This document shows positions 51,309-60,925 of a stretch of 64,000 nucleotides of DNA, piece after piece; positions within the stretch are counted from its first letter, which is position 1, and the number at the start of each line of letters is the position of its first letter. The notes under the pieces were generated by a model that saw nothing but the letters and a program-made list of their open reading frames with translations, was not told where the DNA came from and made no database searches. The position numbers were made by a program, and so were the translations under genes. The DNA is from an uncultured Bacteroidales bacterium (GTDB lineage: Bacteria; Bacteroidota; Bacteroidia; Bacteroidales; Bacteroidaceae): contig CACYOC010000017.1 in NCBI GenBank assembly GCA_902775975.1, positions 37,367 through 101,366 of the forward strand, written 5' to 3'.

Positions 51309-51881
51309 ATGGCTACTAACAAATGCCCTAACGGCCATCAGTACAATTCAAATATTTTTGGTGACAAATGCCCATTCTGTCTTGAAAATAGCCATAAGCA
51401 TATTTCACAAGTTTCAGAAAGAAGGCATAATTCAGTGCGATGTGTTCAATACATTAATGATGCGGATTGGAAAAACGTGTCAAGGATAGAGTATCGGTTT
51501 GGCGAATCGTCTATTCCACCACAATACCACAGGAGTTATACCATATCAATATGTGCATCATCTAAAACAATATCCATTGATTGCTATGGTAAGGAATTAC
51601 TTAAGAAGGAGTATCAGAGCACCATTTTTGAATTTCAAAGATTAAAAGAGATATTGTCCGTTTTAGGAATTTCCAAACATGAAGAAACTGATTCGCACGG
51701 CTGCACAGGTGGAAAAACAGAATACCTAAGACTCTACAAGGGTGAATTCTGTTCCTTTGATGGTTATGTATATCATTGTGTTGGAGATTGGGGCACTCTC
51801 AATCTTCCTAAAGAAGTATCAGAACTTATTTGCGACACTATTCCTGAAGGTGTAAAGAGTTTAATAGAAAGTACATTATAA
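51309..51881 (+). CDS. Zinc-ribbon protein of unknown function
   Basis: 190 residues. An N-terminal zinc ribbon ('KCPNGHQY' then 'KCPFC', residues 5-28) is nearly identical to that of the next protein. The rest (~40-190) has no recognised domain. It shows alternating strands and a C-terminal helix, and includes extra Cys/His ('SHGCTGGKTEYL', 'FCSFDGYVYHCVGDW'). It lacks an FHA domain. It starts 15 bases after the FHA-protease gene. It may be an adaptor or substrate of the kinase system; no function can be assigned. Confidence 0.75.
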   Translation: MATNKCPNGHQYNSNIFGDKCPFCLENSHKHISQVSERRHNSVRCVQYINDADWKNVSRIEYRFGESSIPPQYHRSYTISICASSKTISIDCYGKELLKKEYQSTIFEFQRLKEILSVLGISKHEETDSHGCTGGKTEYLRLYKGEFCSFDGYVYHCVGDWGTLNLPKEVSELICDTIPEGVKSLIESTL

Positions 51882-51915
51882 ATAATTTTTCAATAATATT
51901 AAAGACAAATTAATT

Positions 51916-52491
51916 ATGGCTACAAAAAAATGTCCCAATGGTCATCAGTATGATTCTAGTATCTATGGTGATAACTGTCCGTTCTGCCCTGAGAGCAGTC
52001 ATACACGTGTAAACACCTCTGCCTATGGAGGCAGTACTCAATCCACCCGTGCCACAGATTGGAATGGAGGAGGCGAAACAGGTGCAACAGCCCCGTATCA
52101 AGATGATTTTGGAGGAGGACATACTGTTATCCGCAATCTCAATGGAACAGGAATGTCCAACCCTGATGGTGGACGTAAAGTCGTGGGAGTGTTAGTTTCT
52201 TATAGCGCAAATCCTGCTGGGGAGGTCTTCAGGATTTATGAGGGCCGAAACATTGTTGGCAGGTCTGCTACAGCAGACATCAGTTTCAGTTCTGATGACA
52301 AGATGTCAAGTAACCATCTGCTTATACTTTTTGTGGAGGCAGAAGGCATTGTATGGGCAGAAGATCAAAAATCTTCTAATGGAACATACATCAATGGTAA
52401 GTTTGCCCGTGGTATGGTTGAACTACATACCAACGATGTGATTGTGCTTGGTGCAACCAAGATGGTATTCCTTGGAGTACCAGAGTTCTAA
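51916..52491 (+). CDS. Zinc ribbon-FHA adaptor
   Basis: 191 residues. N-terminal zinc ribbon (CPNGH...CPFC, ~6-29), a flexible linker rich in Gly/Thr/Ser (~30-85, including 'HTVIRNLNG'), and a C-terminal FHA domain (~105-185; 'RNIVGRSATADISF', 'SSNHLL', 'KSSNGTYINGKF'). The layout recalls GarA-like proteins, where a phosphorylatable Thr in the N-terminal linker is bound by the protein's own FHA domain. That comparison is inference. Cytoplasmic. Confidence 0.85.
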   Translation: MATKKCPNGHQYDSSIYGDNCPFCPESSHTRVNTSAYGGSTQSTRATDWNGGGETGATAPYQDDFGGGHTVIRNLNGTGMSNPDGGRKVVGVLVSYSANPAGEVFRIYEGRNIVGRSATADISFSSDDKMSSNHLLILFVEAEGIVWAEDQKSSNGTYINGKFARGMVELHTNDVIVLGATKMVFLGVPEF

Positions 52492-52513
52492 CCATTTAAT
52501 CATCCATATTACT

Positions 52514-54193
52514 ATGAGTGATAACAAGCAATTCTATTACTGTAATGTAGAAGGCAACACAGATGTTGGCTGTCAACGAAAAGCCAACGAAGACTGGTAT
52601 GGACACTTTGAGTGCAAAAACGGTCTAGTATCTGTTGTCTGCGATGGAATGGGCGGTCATGTGGGAGGTGCAACAGCTTCCCATTTGGCCGTTGATACCA
52701 TCCAGAATTTCTTAGAGCAGAACTATTTTGATGACCCCAGAAAAGCAATCATAGAGGCATGTAATGTAGCAAATGCCGCCCTTTTGCAAAGGACTCAAGA
52801 ACAGCCTGACCTTGCAGGCATGGGTGCTACATGCGTTATGTTGATTGTTAGGAATGGGAAAGTATATATCGGTTCTATCGGTGACAGCCGCATATACCTG
52901 ATACGAAGTAAGACCATTACACAACTTACAACGGATCAGAGCTATGTGCAGATGTTGGTGGATGCACATGAAATAACGAAAGAACAGGCCGAGCATCATC
53001 CACGCAAGAACGAGATACTGAATGCAATAGGACTTCCAACCATGCAGCCAGCAACTGTTCTGCCAGACCCAATCAATCCTGAAGCTGGTGATATTTTCTT
53101 GCTTTGCTCTGATGGTTTAAGTGGTATGGTGCCAGATAGGGAAATATTAAAGATAGCCAGCAATCAGGTTGGCATGACACAAAGAGAGCGTGTAAATACC
53201 CTAATCCAGAAAGCACGCAAAAATGGTGGTCATGACAATATCACATGTCTCTTAGTAGAATTTTCCATTACGCCTCCTGAAACAGGGCGAAACATTCCGA
53301 CCAAACAGAAACTAATCCGTTATGGACTTCCTGCCCTGGCAGCACTTCTTTTGTTAGGTTTTGGTGGCTATGCTCTTTGGAAACATTTCCATCCTGGAGA
53401 AGAAGCCGAAAGCGATTATGTCAAAGAAATGAAGCAGAAGAAGGGTGTAAGTGTCCTTCAGTTCAATGATACGATTCCCTATAATAAGGGTAGGATTTAT
53501 ATAGAAATAGAAGGAATTAAAGGCTTAGGGGCTCACGTTTATATTACTGATAAGAATGGTAAGAAAGACACAATAGCAATAAACAAACCAATACAAATTG
53601 ATAGTGTTGTAATAATGCCTGACTCAAACTTCACAGTAGATGTTTCCGATTTATCTGGACGTCGGCGATTTAAGTTTAACGAGAAAAAATTTGATAGTGA
53701 AGACGTCTCGTTGACATTTAAGCATGAAGACAGTACTTATGTATATGTGTTCCCTGTCGAAAATCAGCTAAAAGATTTCAGTGCAAGCGGGAATGGAGCA
53801 CCAAGAGACGTTTCACCCAACCAAAGAGTTATTGGGGAAAAGAAGGATCCAAAGTTGACTGTCATAGAAGACAAAACCACATCGTCTGCCGAAGATGTTG
53901 CAGAACCTATTATGGAAGCTCTTGAAGCAACTTTCAAAGTCGAAAAATCGGGGAAAAGTATACTAAAACTTATTTCCTCCAAACATGCACCGACAGAAAC
54001 GGAAGCCTATACATCATACGCGATTGAGGCTGGAAGTAAAAATGAATTATGGTACTCATACACTTGCGATGGCCATACTTGTACGATAACGGTAGACAAT
54101 ACCAAGATTCCTAATGGAAGTGGTCTTATTGTCATTCCTCTACAGAACGCTGATGGATTGCAATATACAATAAGGGTAAATCATAAAAAATGA
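52514..54193 (+). CDS. Membrane PP2C-type Ser/Thr phosphatase with extracytoplasmic domain
   Basis: 559 residues from the ATG at 52514, chosen because 'GxTDVGCQRKANED' begins the PP2C domain; a frame start at 52442 lies inside the preceding gene. PP2C domain ~1-255 with metal ligands D27 ('KANEDWYG') and D44 ('VVCDGMGGHVGG'), 'GSIGDSRIYLI', 'LCSDGLSGMV' and 'GGHDNITCLLVEF'. TM ~270-292. The C-terminal ~265 residues are outside and beta-rich, with no known enzyme motif. It should reverse phosphorylation by the two kinases encoded downstream. Confidence 0.9.
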   Translation: MSDNKQFYYCNVEGNTDVGCQRKANEDWYGHFECKNGLVSVVCDGMGGHVGGATASHLAVDTIQNFLEQNYFDDPRKAIIEACNVANAALLQRTQEQPDLAGMGATCVMLIVRNGKVYIGSIGDSRIYLIRSKTITQLTTDQSYVQMLVDAHEITKEQAEHHPRKNEILNAIGLPTMQPATVLPDPINPEAGDIFLLCSDGLSGMVPDREILKIASNQVGMTQRERVNTLIQKARKNGGHDNITCLLVEFSITPPETGRNIPTKQKLIRYGLPALAALLLLGFGGYALWKHFHPGEEAESDYVKEMKQKKGVSVLQFNDTIPYNKGRIYIEIEGIKGLGAHVYITDKNGKKDTIAINKPIQIDSVVIMPDSNFTVDVSDLSGRRRFKFNEKKFDSEDVSLTFKHEDSTYVYVFPVENQLKDFSASGNGAPRDVSPNQRVIGEKKDPKLTVIEDKTTSSAEDVAEPIMEALEATFKVEKSGKSILKLISSKHAPTETEAYTSYAIEAGSKNELWYSYTCDGHTCTITVDNTKIPNGSGLIVIPLQNADGLQYTIRVNHKK

Positions 54194-54199
54194 TGAGCC

Positions 54200-55531
54200 A
54201 TGTCGTACACCATAATAAAAGAAATAGGAAGAGGTGGTATGGGGTGCGTCTATAAAGGGCAAGACGCAAATGGCAAAATTGTTGCAATCAAAATGATGAG
54301 CAACAGGGTTACTTGTTTCCCTGAATATAGGCAGTTGTTTCAATCAGAAGTGGATACTTTAAAGCGAATGGACCATCCGTCTGTAGTTCATATAGTGGGA
54401 GATCCATATCGTGATGAAGCAGGTAACTTATATCTTCCGATGGAATTTGTTGACGGTGAAACTATTGAGCAACATGTAAGCACAAAAGGAACTTTTGTGT
54501 TAGATGAAGCTGTTGCTTTGATGTCAAAGATTCTGGAAGCATTACAATATGTTCATGACCGGCAGCGTATTCACAGGGATATTAAGCCATCAAACATTAT
54601 GCTTCGGCCAAATGGCAGCGTATGTGTGATAGATTTTGGTATTGCTAAGGATGCACGTATTGGCGGCAGTGGTCAGACAGTAGGTCGTGTTATTGGAACC
54701 GATGGTTATATGAGTCCAGAACAAGCACGAGGACTACATATTGACCATAGAACAGACATCTATTCACTAGGGTGTGTATTCTTCTATCTGTTAACAGGAC
54801 AACATGCTGTACAAAAAGGAAATAACGACTATACAACAGTTGTTAATATCCTTAACGGGAACATGCCTCTTCCATCGCAAACAGTCAGCACAATACCATC
54901 GACTATCGATGATGTTTTTTTGAAGGCAGTAGATAAAAACATGGTGCATCGTTACCAAACAGCTGTTGAATTCAAAGAAGCCCTAGAAGAAGCATGTGGC
55001 CAGGCTATACCCAAAATAACTGTAGGTAGTCGTTCGGACAACGACATTCAGATAAACAATGAATATGTAAGTAAGCATCACCTTATAATCAAAGGTTTAG
55101 AACAACCTCTTACAGGTGGCGCAAAGAAGTTTTCTATAGAACTGACAGACAATAGTACGAACGGAACAGGTGTAAATGGCAGACCTCTAAAAAAGAGTTC
55201 TATGGTAATTGACTACAATGGTACTGTCAATCTGCCAGAAGTTCTTTTAGCAGCCAGGGCCGAATGTCCCCTGAATTGGAATGAGGTTGTCAGCAAGTTG
55301 AAAACAAGAGGATGGAACCCTGTTTCCTCTCCTCCACCCCCACCTCCACCTCCCCAAGAAGAAAGTCTCAATGTTTTCCTTGGCATTGTAAGCTTCTTTA
55401 TACCGCTTGTCGGTTGGATTCTCTGGGGAGTATGGCATAAGGAACATCCTCGTAAAGCCTTTATTGCAGCCCGATTAGCATGGGCTGGTTTCGCATTGAA
55501 CATTATCACATTAATAATTTTACAATCATGA
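54200..55531 (+). CDS. Ser/Thr protein kinase with FHA domain and C-terminal membrane hairpin
   Basis: 443 residues. Kinase domain ~1-265: P-loop 'IGRGGMGCVY', Lys31, catalytic 'HRDIKPSN' (D127), 'DFG' (D145), 'GTDGYMSPEQ' and 'DIYSLGCV'. FHA-like domain ~272-350 ('VGSRSDNDIQI', 'VSKHH', 'STNGTGVNG'). A run of eight prolines (~376-383) leads to two membrane helices (~395-442) containing 'FFIPLVGWILWGVWHKEHPRKA'. No large outside domain. Its stop overlaps the next start (ATGA). It likely phosphorylates the FHA proteins around it. Confidence 0.9.
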   Translation: MSYTIIKEIGRGGMGCVYKGQDANGKIVAIKMMSNRVTCFPEYRQLFQSEVDTLKRMDHPSVVHIVGDPYRDEAGNLYLPMEFVDGETIEQHVSTKGTFVLDEAVALMSKILEALQYVHDRQRIHRDIKPSNIMLRPNGSVCVIDFGIAKDARIGGSGQTVGRVIGTDGYMSPEQARGLHIDHRTDIYSLGCVFFYLLTGQHAVQKGNNDYTTVVNILNGNMPLPSQTVSTIPSTIDDVFLKAVDKNMVHRYQTAVEFKEALEEACGQAIPKITVGSRSDNDIQINNEYVSKHHLIIKGLEQPLTGGAKKFSIELTDNSTNGTGVNGRPLKKSSMVIDYNGTVNLPEVLLAARAECPLNWNEVVSKLKTRGWNPVSSPPPPPPPPQEESLNVFLGIVSFFIPLVGWILWGVWHKEHPRKAFIAARLAWAGFALNIITLIILQS

Positions 55532-56037
55532 AATCGGTTATAACAGTTGGTCGCAGCAGTCATTGCGACATCATTATTCCCAACGACAACATTAGTAGGG
55601 AACATGCTCGAATAAGTGTCGTAGGGGGACATTATGTATATGAGGACGTTGGCAAAAACGGCTCTGTTATTGGAGGTCGAATCTTGCACGGAGAAAGAAT
55701 TACAATTGCTGCAGGAACTGAAATACTTCTTGCAGGGAAAGTACCTCTGCCGTGGGCACAAGTATATTCCATGCTTCCTTTAAGTGGTTCTAAACCATTC
55801 GAGCAAGAGACTCACTATCAGCCTATGGGCGGTGGTGTACCATCTAAAGAATACATCTATGTAAAAGATGACAACATCGGCATTGGCTGGGGAATTTTGG
55901 CATTTTTTATACCTCTTGCTGGATGGATTATGTATTTTGTCTGGAAAGACGAACACCCTCACAAAGCTTCACAGGCAAATGTAATTGCCTGGATTTCCTT
56001 TGCAATCAACTTTATTGGAATTTTAGCGTCAATGTAA
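55528..56037 (+). CDS. FHA-domain membrane protein
   Basis: 169 residues from the ATG overlapping the previous stop. FHA domain ~1-75 ('VGRSSHCDIIIPN', 'ISREHARIS', 'KNGSVIGG'), a linker, then two membrane helices (~120-168). The helix region 'FFIPLAGWIMYFVWKDEHPHKA' is clearly homologous to the kinase C terminus just upstream. The protein is in effect the kinase tail with a different FHA, suggesting gene duplication and a membrane-anchored docking subunit. Confidence 0.87.
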   Translation: MKSVITVGRSSHCDIIIPNDNISREHARISVVGGHYVYEDVGKNGSVIGGRILHGERITIAAGTEILLAGKVPLPWAQVYSMLPLSGSKPFEQETHYQPMGGGVPSKEYIYVKDDNIGIGWGILAFFIPLAGWIMYFVWKDEHPHKASQANVIAWISFAINFIGILASM

Positions 56038-56052
56038 TTTATAAGAATCATT

Positions 56053-59000
56053 ATGAACAACTTAATAGGTAAAGAAGTGCTAAACTACCGCATCGTTTCA
56101 TTAATAGGACGAGGAGGTATGGGTTCTGTCTATTTAGCAGAGCACAAGTTAATTAGCAAGCAGAAAGTAGCAATAAAAGTTATCAATGCCAATATGGTGA
56201 ATGACTTTACTCGTAATATGCTAAAAGAGGAAGCAGAACATCTGGCAGGGCTTCACCATCATAACATTGTTACTTTCCATGATTATCATATTGATAAGGA
56301 AGGAAATATTTACCTTATTATGGAGTACGCAGACGGTAAGAGTCTTGATGATTTTATTAAGAACGTCAACGGTCTAGTCGTAGAAGACAGAATATGCCCT
56401 CTTTTCGAACCGATTCTCGATGGTGTTGGATACGCTCATAAGCAAGGGATTCTACATAGAGACATTAAACCCGCCAACGTAGTAATAACAACAGATGGTA
56501 CTCCAAAGATTCTTGATTTCGGAATAGCAAAGATTATCAAAAACAATGGAGAAGAGGTTAATGATAATTTGGTTATGGGAACACCGTCATATATGAGTCC
56601 TGAGCAAGTTAAAGGTGAACATTTAGATGCTCGGTCTGATATTTATTCGCTTGGTGTATTGTTACATCAGATGTTGACAGGAAATGCTCCCTATGATACT
56701 ACCACGCTGACAGAGCAAGACATTAACCAAAAGGTTGTTGAAGAGCCACTTCCTCGCATGCGTACATTTTACAAATATGTGTCAGAGAATGTGCAGAAAG
56801 TCGTTGATAAAGCGACAGCAAAAGATCCAGATGAACGTTATCAAACTTGTGAGGAATTCAAAAAGGCTCTTCATAGAGCGATTTATCCTTGGAAGCCCAC
56901 ACTATGGATGAAGATTGCTGCTGCGGCTGTTATTTCACTTATCATCGGCGGAGGTTGGTATGCATGGGATTACAACCGAATTAAAACCTACTATTATAAA
57001 GATTATGTTGAACAGTGGGGTATTCCACAAGGCATTGGTGAACTAAGTTCAGGCGAACATGGTCATGCACATCGTTCATACAAATTCACTTATCAAAAGC
57101 GCAAACTATTACGAGTTTCCCATGTTAATAGTCTTGACAACTTAATAGAGGATGGTGAGAGTGAGCGTAATGAGCGGCCAATTGATCAAGAGTTTACCTA
57201 TACGGAGAATGGTAAGGTTAGCCGTGTTATAGTAAAAAATTGTAGCGGTAAAGTCCTTTACGTCAAAAGCTATAATGACAAGCTCAACACCATGGCTTTC
57301 CAATATGACGATGAACATGGAACAGAACGCGTGGTATCTAATCAGACTGTAGGTTATGGTCGTTTGTTAGAACAAAATGCAGATGACCGTGGGCATATTT
57401 CTCGTTGGTGGCTTGAATATGATGAAAACGGCTATGTGAGTTCTATAAAATATGCGGGACTCGATAACTCTCCTGTCGGTGATGATAATGGCATATATGG
57501 GCGTACATTTGTTAGAGATGAGAAGGGACGTGCAACTGAAATACACTATATAGGCATAGATGGTGCTCCTCAATCCACAAAGTGGGGATTGGGAATCAAA
57601 AAGTTCTATTATGATGAAGATGACAACTGGATAAAAGCAGAATATTTGACAACCGACGGAAAACCTGCTTATGACGATAACGATGGTGTTGCAGTATATG
57701 TTATGGAGTATGATGAATACGGCAATGTCGTTTATGCTTTACATGAGGCACCAGATGGCACACTTATGTATCCCAAAAAGCATAATATTGCAGGTGTTCA
57801 TACCATATACGACAGCAAAGGTTTCAATGTAAGAGACGAATATCTTGATGCAGATAAAAAACCGATGTTTGTTAGAGGGCAAGGAATGGCTATTGTTGAA
57901 CACGAGTTTGATGAAAATGGTTATCCTAGTAAAATGACTTTCTTTGGTCCAGATGGTAAACCAACAGAAAGTTTAGAGGGAAATGTTTCTCGCACAATGG
58001 TAAACGACAAACATGGTAATGTTTTGGAAAGTTGGACATATACAAAAGATGGAAAACTTTGTTTGAATACCAATGGATATGCGGGCATAAAGTGTGAATA
58101 CGATTCGGTTGGAAACCAAACAAAAATTGTATATTATGGTAAAGACAAGAAACCGTGTGAAACTAAGAATGGAACTGCTGGTGAGCAATATGAATATGAT
58201 GACAGACAGCTTATTAAATCTGTTACTTATCTAGGTACAGACTTAAAACCGACATTAAATCATAATAATATTGCCATTATGCATTTCGACTACGATAAGC
58301 GTGGAAATAATACTCGTTTGGCTTTCTATGAGCCAGATGGCAAATCAATGTGTCTTAGCACTGAAGGTACAGCTGGTTGGAATGATACCTATGATGACAA
58401 TGGTAATCATCTTGAAAGGAGTTTCTTTGATACGAAGGGACTGCCTCACATGCCATCAGCCCTTCATTATGCAAAAGTCAAATATACTTATGATGACAAT
58501 GGCAATGTAAAATCAAAGAAATTCTATAATTTGCAAGGTAACCTTACTTTGGTTGATGGCACTGCTGGAACAGAGTACGTTTGTGACAAGCGTGGCAATG
58601 TGTTAGAGGATAAACCAATTGGTACTAATGGAGAATTGGCTTTCAACAAACTTATCACAAGATATAAATACGATAAGTTTGACAATGTAACAGAGCTGTC
58701 TTTATATAACAATTCTGGTGCAGTTCTCAATAGTCAAAATGTTCATCGCTACGAATATGTCTATAACAGCAGAAATCAACTTGAAGAGGAAAGACATTAC
58801 GGGAAAGATGGTAATTTGATAATGAGCAAACCAACCAATTGGGCTATTAAGAAAAATGAATATAATGATAGAGGTGATGTTGTTAAACGCTCATATTTTG
58901 GCGTGGATAAGAAACCATGCAAAATAGATGAGGGTTGGAGTATTGCAACATACGAGCATGATCCGTTTGGTAATATTATCAAGCAATGCTTCTTCGGAAT

Positions 59001-59844
59001 AGACGGCAAGCCTACAGATCCACAGGAAATGGTTCCAGTTGGAATAGCCAAGTACGACAAGTGGGGACACATAATATATGTGGCCGCGCAAGATGGAAAA
59101 GGAAACTTTATCTTACGACCTAACGATAAGTGGGCTATTAAGCGTATGGAATACGACAATCGTGACAATGAAACTTCAGAATCATTTTTTGATGCGAAGG
59201 ATAAGCCGACTTTAAGCTCAGATGGCTTTCACAAGTGCATAGCCAAGTATGACAAACAAGATCGAAAGACAGAAGTCACATTCTTTGGTACCGACGGAAA
59301 GCCTATACTTGTCAACAACTACCACAAGGAAACATATAAATATGCAGAAAACTCAGACAATGTCACTGAGCAAGCATTGTTTGGAATTGATGGAAAACCT
59401 GTAGAATGTGCAGGAGGCTGGCATAAGGTCGTTTTAACATACAATGAAGAAGGCAATTTGGCTTTAACAAAGAAGTATTATCTTGCCAACGGTGCTTTAC
59501 GTGCGACATTGCAGTGGGATGGTTCTGACTGGCAACTAGTTCAACGGGAGTTTATTTGGCAGGAGGCCGTCAGGGAAATTGATTCTGGATTACCTCACAA
59601 TTTTGGTTCTGATATGTATAATCTTTGTATACAATCGCTTAGAATAACTGGGGACAATTCATGTGAATTAAAATTTACGATCCCATATACTACAAGCCAA
59701 TTGTCTTCTAATGTTATGGACGGGCTTAAAGAAGTTGTAAAGAAAATGACTCAAGCTATTGAAGAACAGTTGAAGCATCGTCCTTATGTGTTTGGTCGAT
59801 TGTACGATAAGAAAGGAAATAGCATTTATTCTGTAAAAGTTTAG
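56053..59844 (+). CDS. Membrane Ser/Thr kinase with giant extracytoplasmic YD-like repeat sensor
   Basis: 1263 residues. Kinase domain ~10-280: 'LIGRGGMGSVYLAE', Lys42, 'HRDIKPAN' (D137), 'DFG' (D155), 'GTPSYMSPEQ', 'DIYSLGVLLHQMLTG'. TM ~285-305. The outside part (~310-1170) is built of roughly 16-18 units of 40-55 residues with the pattern 'Y(E/D)YDxxGNxxxxxYFGxDGKP', resembling RHS/YD repeats. A final ~90 residues form a different cap. The sensor region is three times larger than the kinase. The ligand is unknown. Last gene of the operon, followed by a terminator. Confidence 0.9.
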   Translation: MNNLIGKEVLNYRIVSLIGRGGMGSVYLAEHKLISKQKVAIKVINANMVNDFTRNMLKEEAEHLAGLHHHNIVTFHDYHIDKEGNIYLIMEYADGKSLDDFIKNVNGLVVEDRICPLFEPILDGVGYAHKQGILHRDIKPANVVITTDGTPKILDFGIAKIIKNNGEEVNDNLVMGTPSYMSPEQVKGEHLDARSDIYSLGVLLHQMLTGNAPYDTTTLTEQDINQKVVEEPLPRMRTFYKYVSENVQKVVDKATAKDPDERYQTCEEFKKALHRAIYPWKPTLWMKIAAAAVISLIIGGGWYAWDYNRIKTYYYKDYVEQWGIPQGIGELSSGEHGHAHRSYKFTYQKRKLLRVSHVNSLDNLIEDGESERNERPIDQEFTYTENGKVSRVIVKNCSGKVLYVKSYNDKLNTMAFQYDDEHGTERVVSNQTVGYGRLLEQNADDRGHISRWWLEYDENGYVSSIKYAGLDNSPVGDDNGIYGRTFVRDEKGRATEIHYIGIDGAPQSTKWGLGIKKFYYDEDDNWIKAEYLTTDGKPAYDDNDGVAVYVMEYDEYGNVVYALHEAPDGTLMYPKKHNIAGVHTIYDSKGFNVRDEYLDADKKPMFVRGQGMAIVEHEFDENGYPSKMTFFGPDGKPTESLEGNVSRTMVNDKHGNVLESWTYTKDGKLCLNTNGYAGIKCEYDSVGNQTKIVYYGKDKKPCETKNGTAGEQYEYDDRQLIKSVTYLGTDLKPTLNHNNIAIMHFDYDKRGNNTRLAFYEPDGKSMCLSTEGTAGWNDTYDDNGNHLERSFFDTKGLPHMPSALHYAKVKYTYDDNGNVKSKKFYNLQGNLTLVDGTAGTEYVCDKRGNVLEDKPIGTNGELAFNKLITRYKYDKFDNVTELSLYNNSGAVLNSQNVHRYEYVYNSRNQLEEERHYGKDGNLIMSKPTNWAIKKNEYNDRGDVVKRSYFGVDKKPCKIDEGWSIATYEHDPFGNIIKQCFFGIDGKPTDPQEMVPVGIAKYDKWGHIIYVAAQDGKGNFILRPNDKWAIKRMEYDNRDNETSESFFDAKDKPTLSSDGFHKCIAKYDKQDRKTEVTFFGTDGKPILVNNYHKETYKYAENSDNVTEQALFGIDGKPVECAGGWHKVVLTYNEEGNLALTKKYYLANGALRATLQWDGSDWQLVQREFIWQEAVREIDSGLPHNFGSDMYNLCIQSLRITGDNSCELKFTIPYTTSQLSSNVMDGLKEVVKKMTQAIEEQLKHRPYVFGRLYDKKGNSIYSVKV

Positions 59845-59856
59845 CAATCATTAAAG

Positions 59857-59893
59857 ATGATAGTCGTCTGCTTTTGGACGGCTATCATTTTTA
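59857..59893 (+). terminator. Terminator of the FHA-kinase operon
   Basis: ATGATAG-TCGTC (59857-59868) pairs with GACG-GCTATCAT (59877-59888), followed by TTTTT. It separates the kinase operon from the caspase-sigma unit. Confidence 0.85.
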
Positions 59894-60092
59894 TAAGTAC
59901 GATATAACTATGTGGAGCAAATTAAATTCAAAACCAGAGCGGCCATCTGAGGAAATGTGTGGATACGCTCGCTAGCTAATAGACAAGTTGAAGCATAGCC
60001 ATCCAACCGAAAGGATAAGCGTAAGACTTACCATCCCTGAAGAAGTGACAAAGGGTAATCTCATATTGTGTAAAGGAGTATGTAATGCTATA

Positions 60093-60917
60093 ATGATAGT
60101 CTTTCCCGTTTTACTGCTCTTTTTGTCTGTGCCACTATTGACACAGACAAAAAGAACACTTGTTATTGGTATTGGAAAGCAAAAGAATGAAAGTTGGACT
60201 AAGATAAACAGAGACAAGGACGTGTCTTATGTTCAGCAGATATTACTCAATGCAGGTTACATGGATGTGCGGACACTTGTTAACGAACAAGCGACAAAAG
60301 TTGCTATTGTTGCTGCGATTAAAAAGTTAGCAGATAAATGTAAGGTTGGCGATATCGTTTATGTGCAATTCTCTGGGCATGGGCGATTGGTGACGGATGA
60401 GAATGGTGATGAAGCAGATGGATGGGATGAAGCGTGGATTCCATACGATGCATATCTGAAATATGGAAAGAAGGATAAAGGCGAAAAGCATCTAATAGAT
60501 GATGAAATCAATACACTGCTGACTGCTATCCGAAACAAGATTGGTGATAGCGGAAAATTGCTTGTCGTAGTAGATGCCTGTCATAGCAGCGACTCCTCAC
60601 GAGGTGATGACATTGATGAGACCGTTAGAGGAGTAAAAGATGAGTTTATCATCCCTGAAAAACGAAGAGGAACCGCACGAAAAGCTCCAGAACAATGGCT
60701 AACATTAAGTGTCTGTAAGGACTACCAACTGAATCAGGAGATGAAAAATCACAAGGCTGGGAAACTTACATACGCCCTTTATTTCCTATCAGAAAAAGGG
60801 AGTATAACGATAGAAGCAGTACAGTTGTTCATGCAGAGAAACCGAGGAAGGTTTGCGCAGATACCTCTGCAAACGGGAGAAACCTCAAAGTATAAAATAT
60901 CTGATTTCATAAGATAA
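60093..60917 (+). CDS. Secreted caspase-like (C14) protease
   Basis: 274 residues from the ATG at 60093, which gives a signal peptide ('VFPVLLLFLSVPLL') directly before 'KRTLVIGIG', the normal start of the caspase fold. AAAGGAG at 60073 lies 14 bases upstream. The catalytic dyad H96 ('FSGHGR') and C163 ('VVVDACHSSDSSRG') is intact, with an acidic S1-pocket-like 'DEADGWDEAWIPYDAY'. Metacaspase-like enzymes cut after Lys/Arg. The upstream frame is odd: it is open to 59976, and an in-frame TAG at 59973 separates it from an ATG at 59910. Confidence 0.85.
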   Translation: MIVFPVLLLFLSVPLLTQTKRTLVIGIGKQKNESWTKINRDKDVSYVQQILLNAGYMDVRTLVNEQATKVAIVAAIKKLADKCKVGDIVYVQFSGHGRLVTDENGDEADGWDEAWIPYDAYLKYGKKDKGEKHLIDDEINTLLTAIRNKIGDSGKLLVVVDACHSSDSSRGDDIDETVRGVKDEFIIPEKRRGTARKAPEQWLTLSVCKDYQLNQEMKNHKAGKLTYALYFLSEKGSITIEAVQLFMQRNRGRFAQIPLQTGETSKYKISDFIR

Positions 60918-60925
60918 CGGCAGTA

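Noticed and set aside
52442-52513. N-terminal extension of the PP2C protein
   Set aside because: It would overlap the coding end of the zinc ribbon-FHA gene; the PP2C domain starts right after the ATG at 52514.
49803-59844. Type VI secretion regulators (PpkA/PppA/Fha)
   Set aside because: Kinase, phosphatase and FHA proteins are present, but no structural T6SS gene is nearby and the domain make-up differs (proteases, zinc ribbons).
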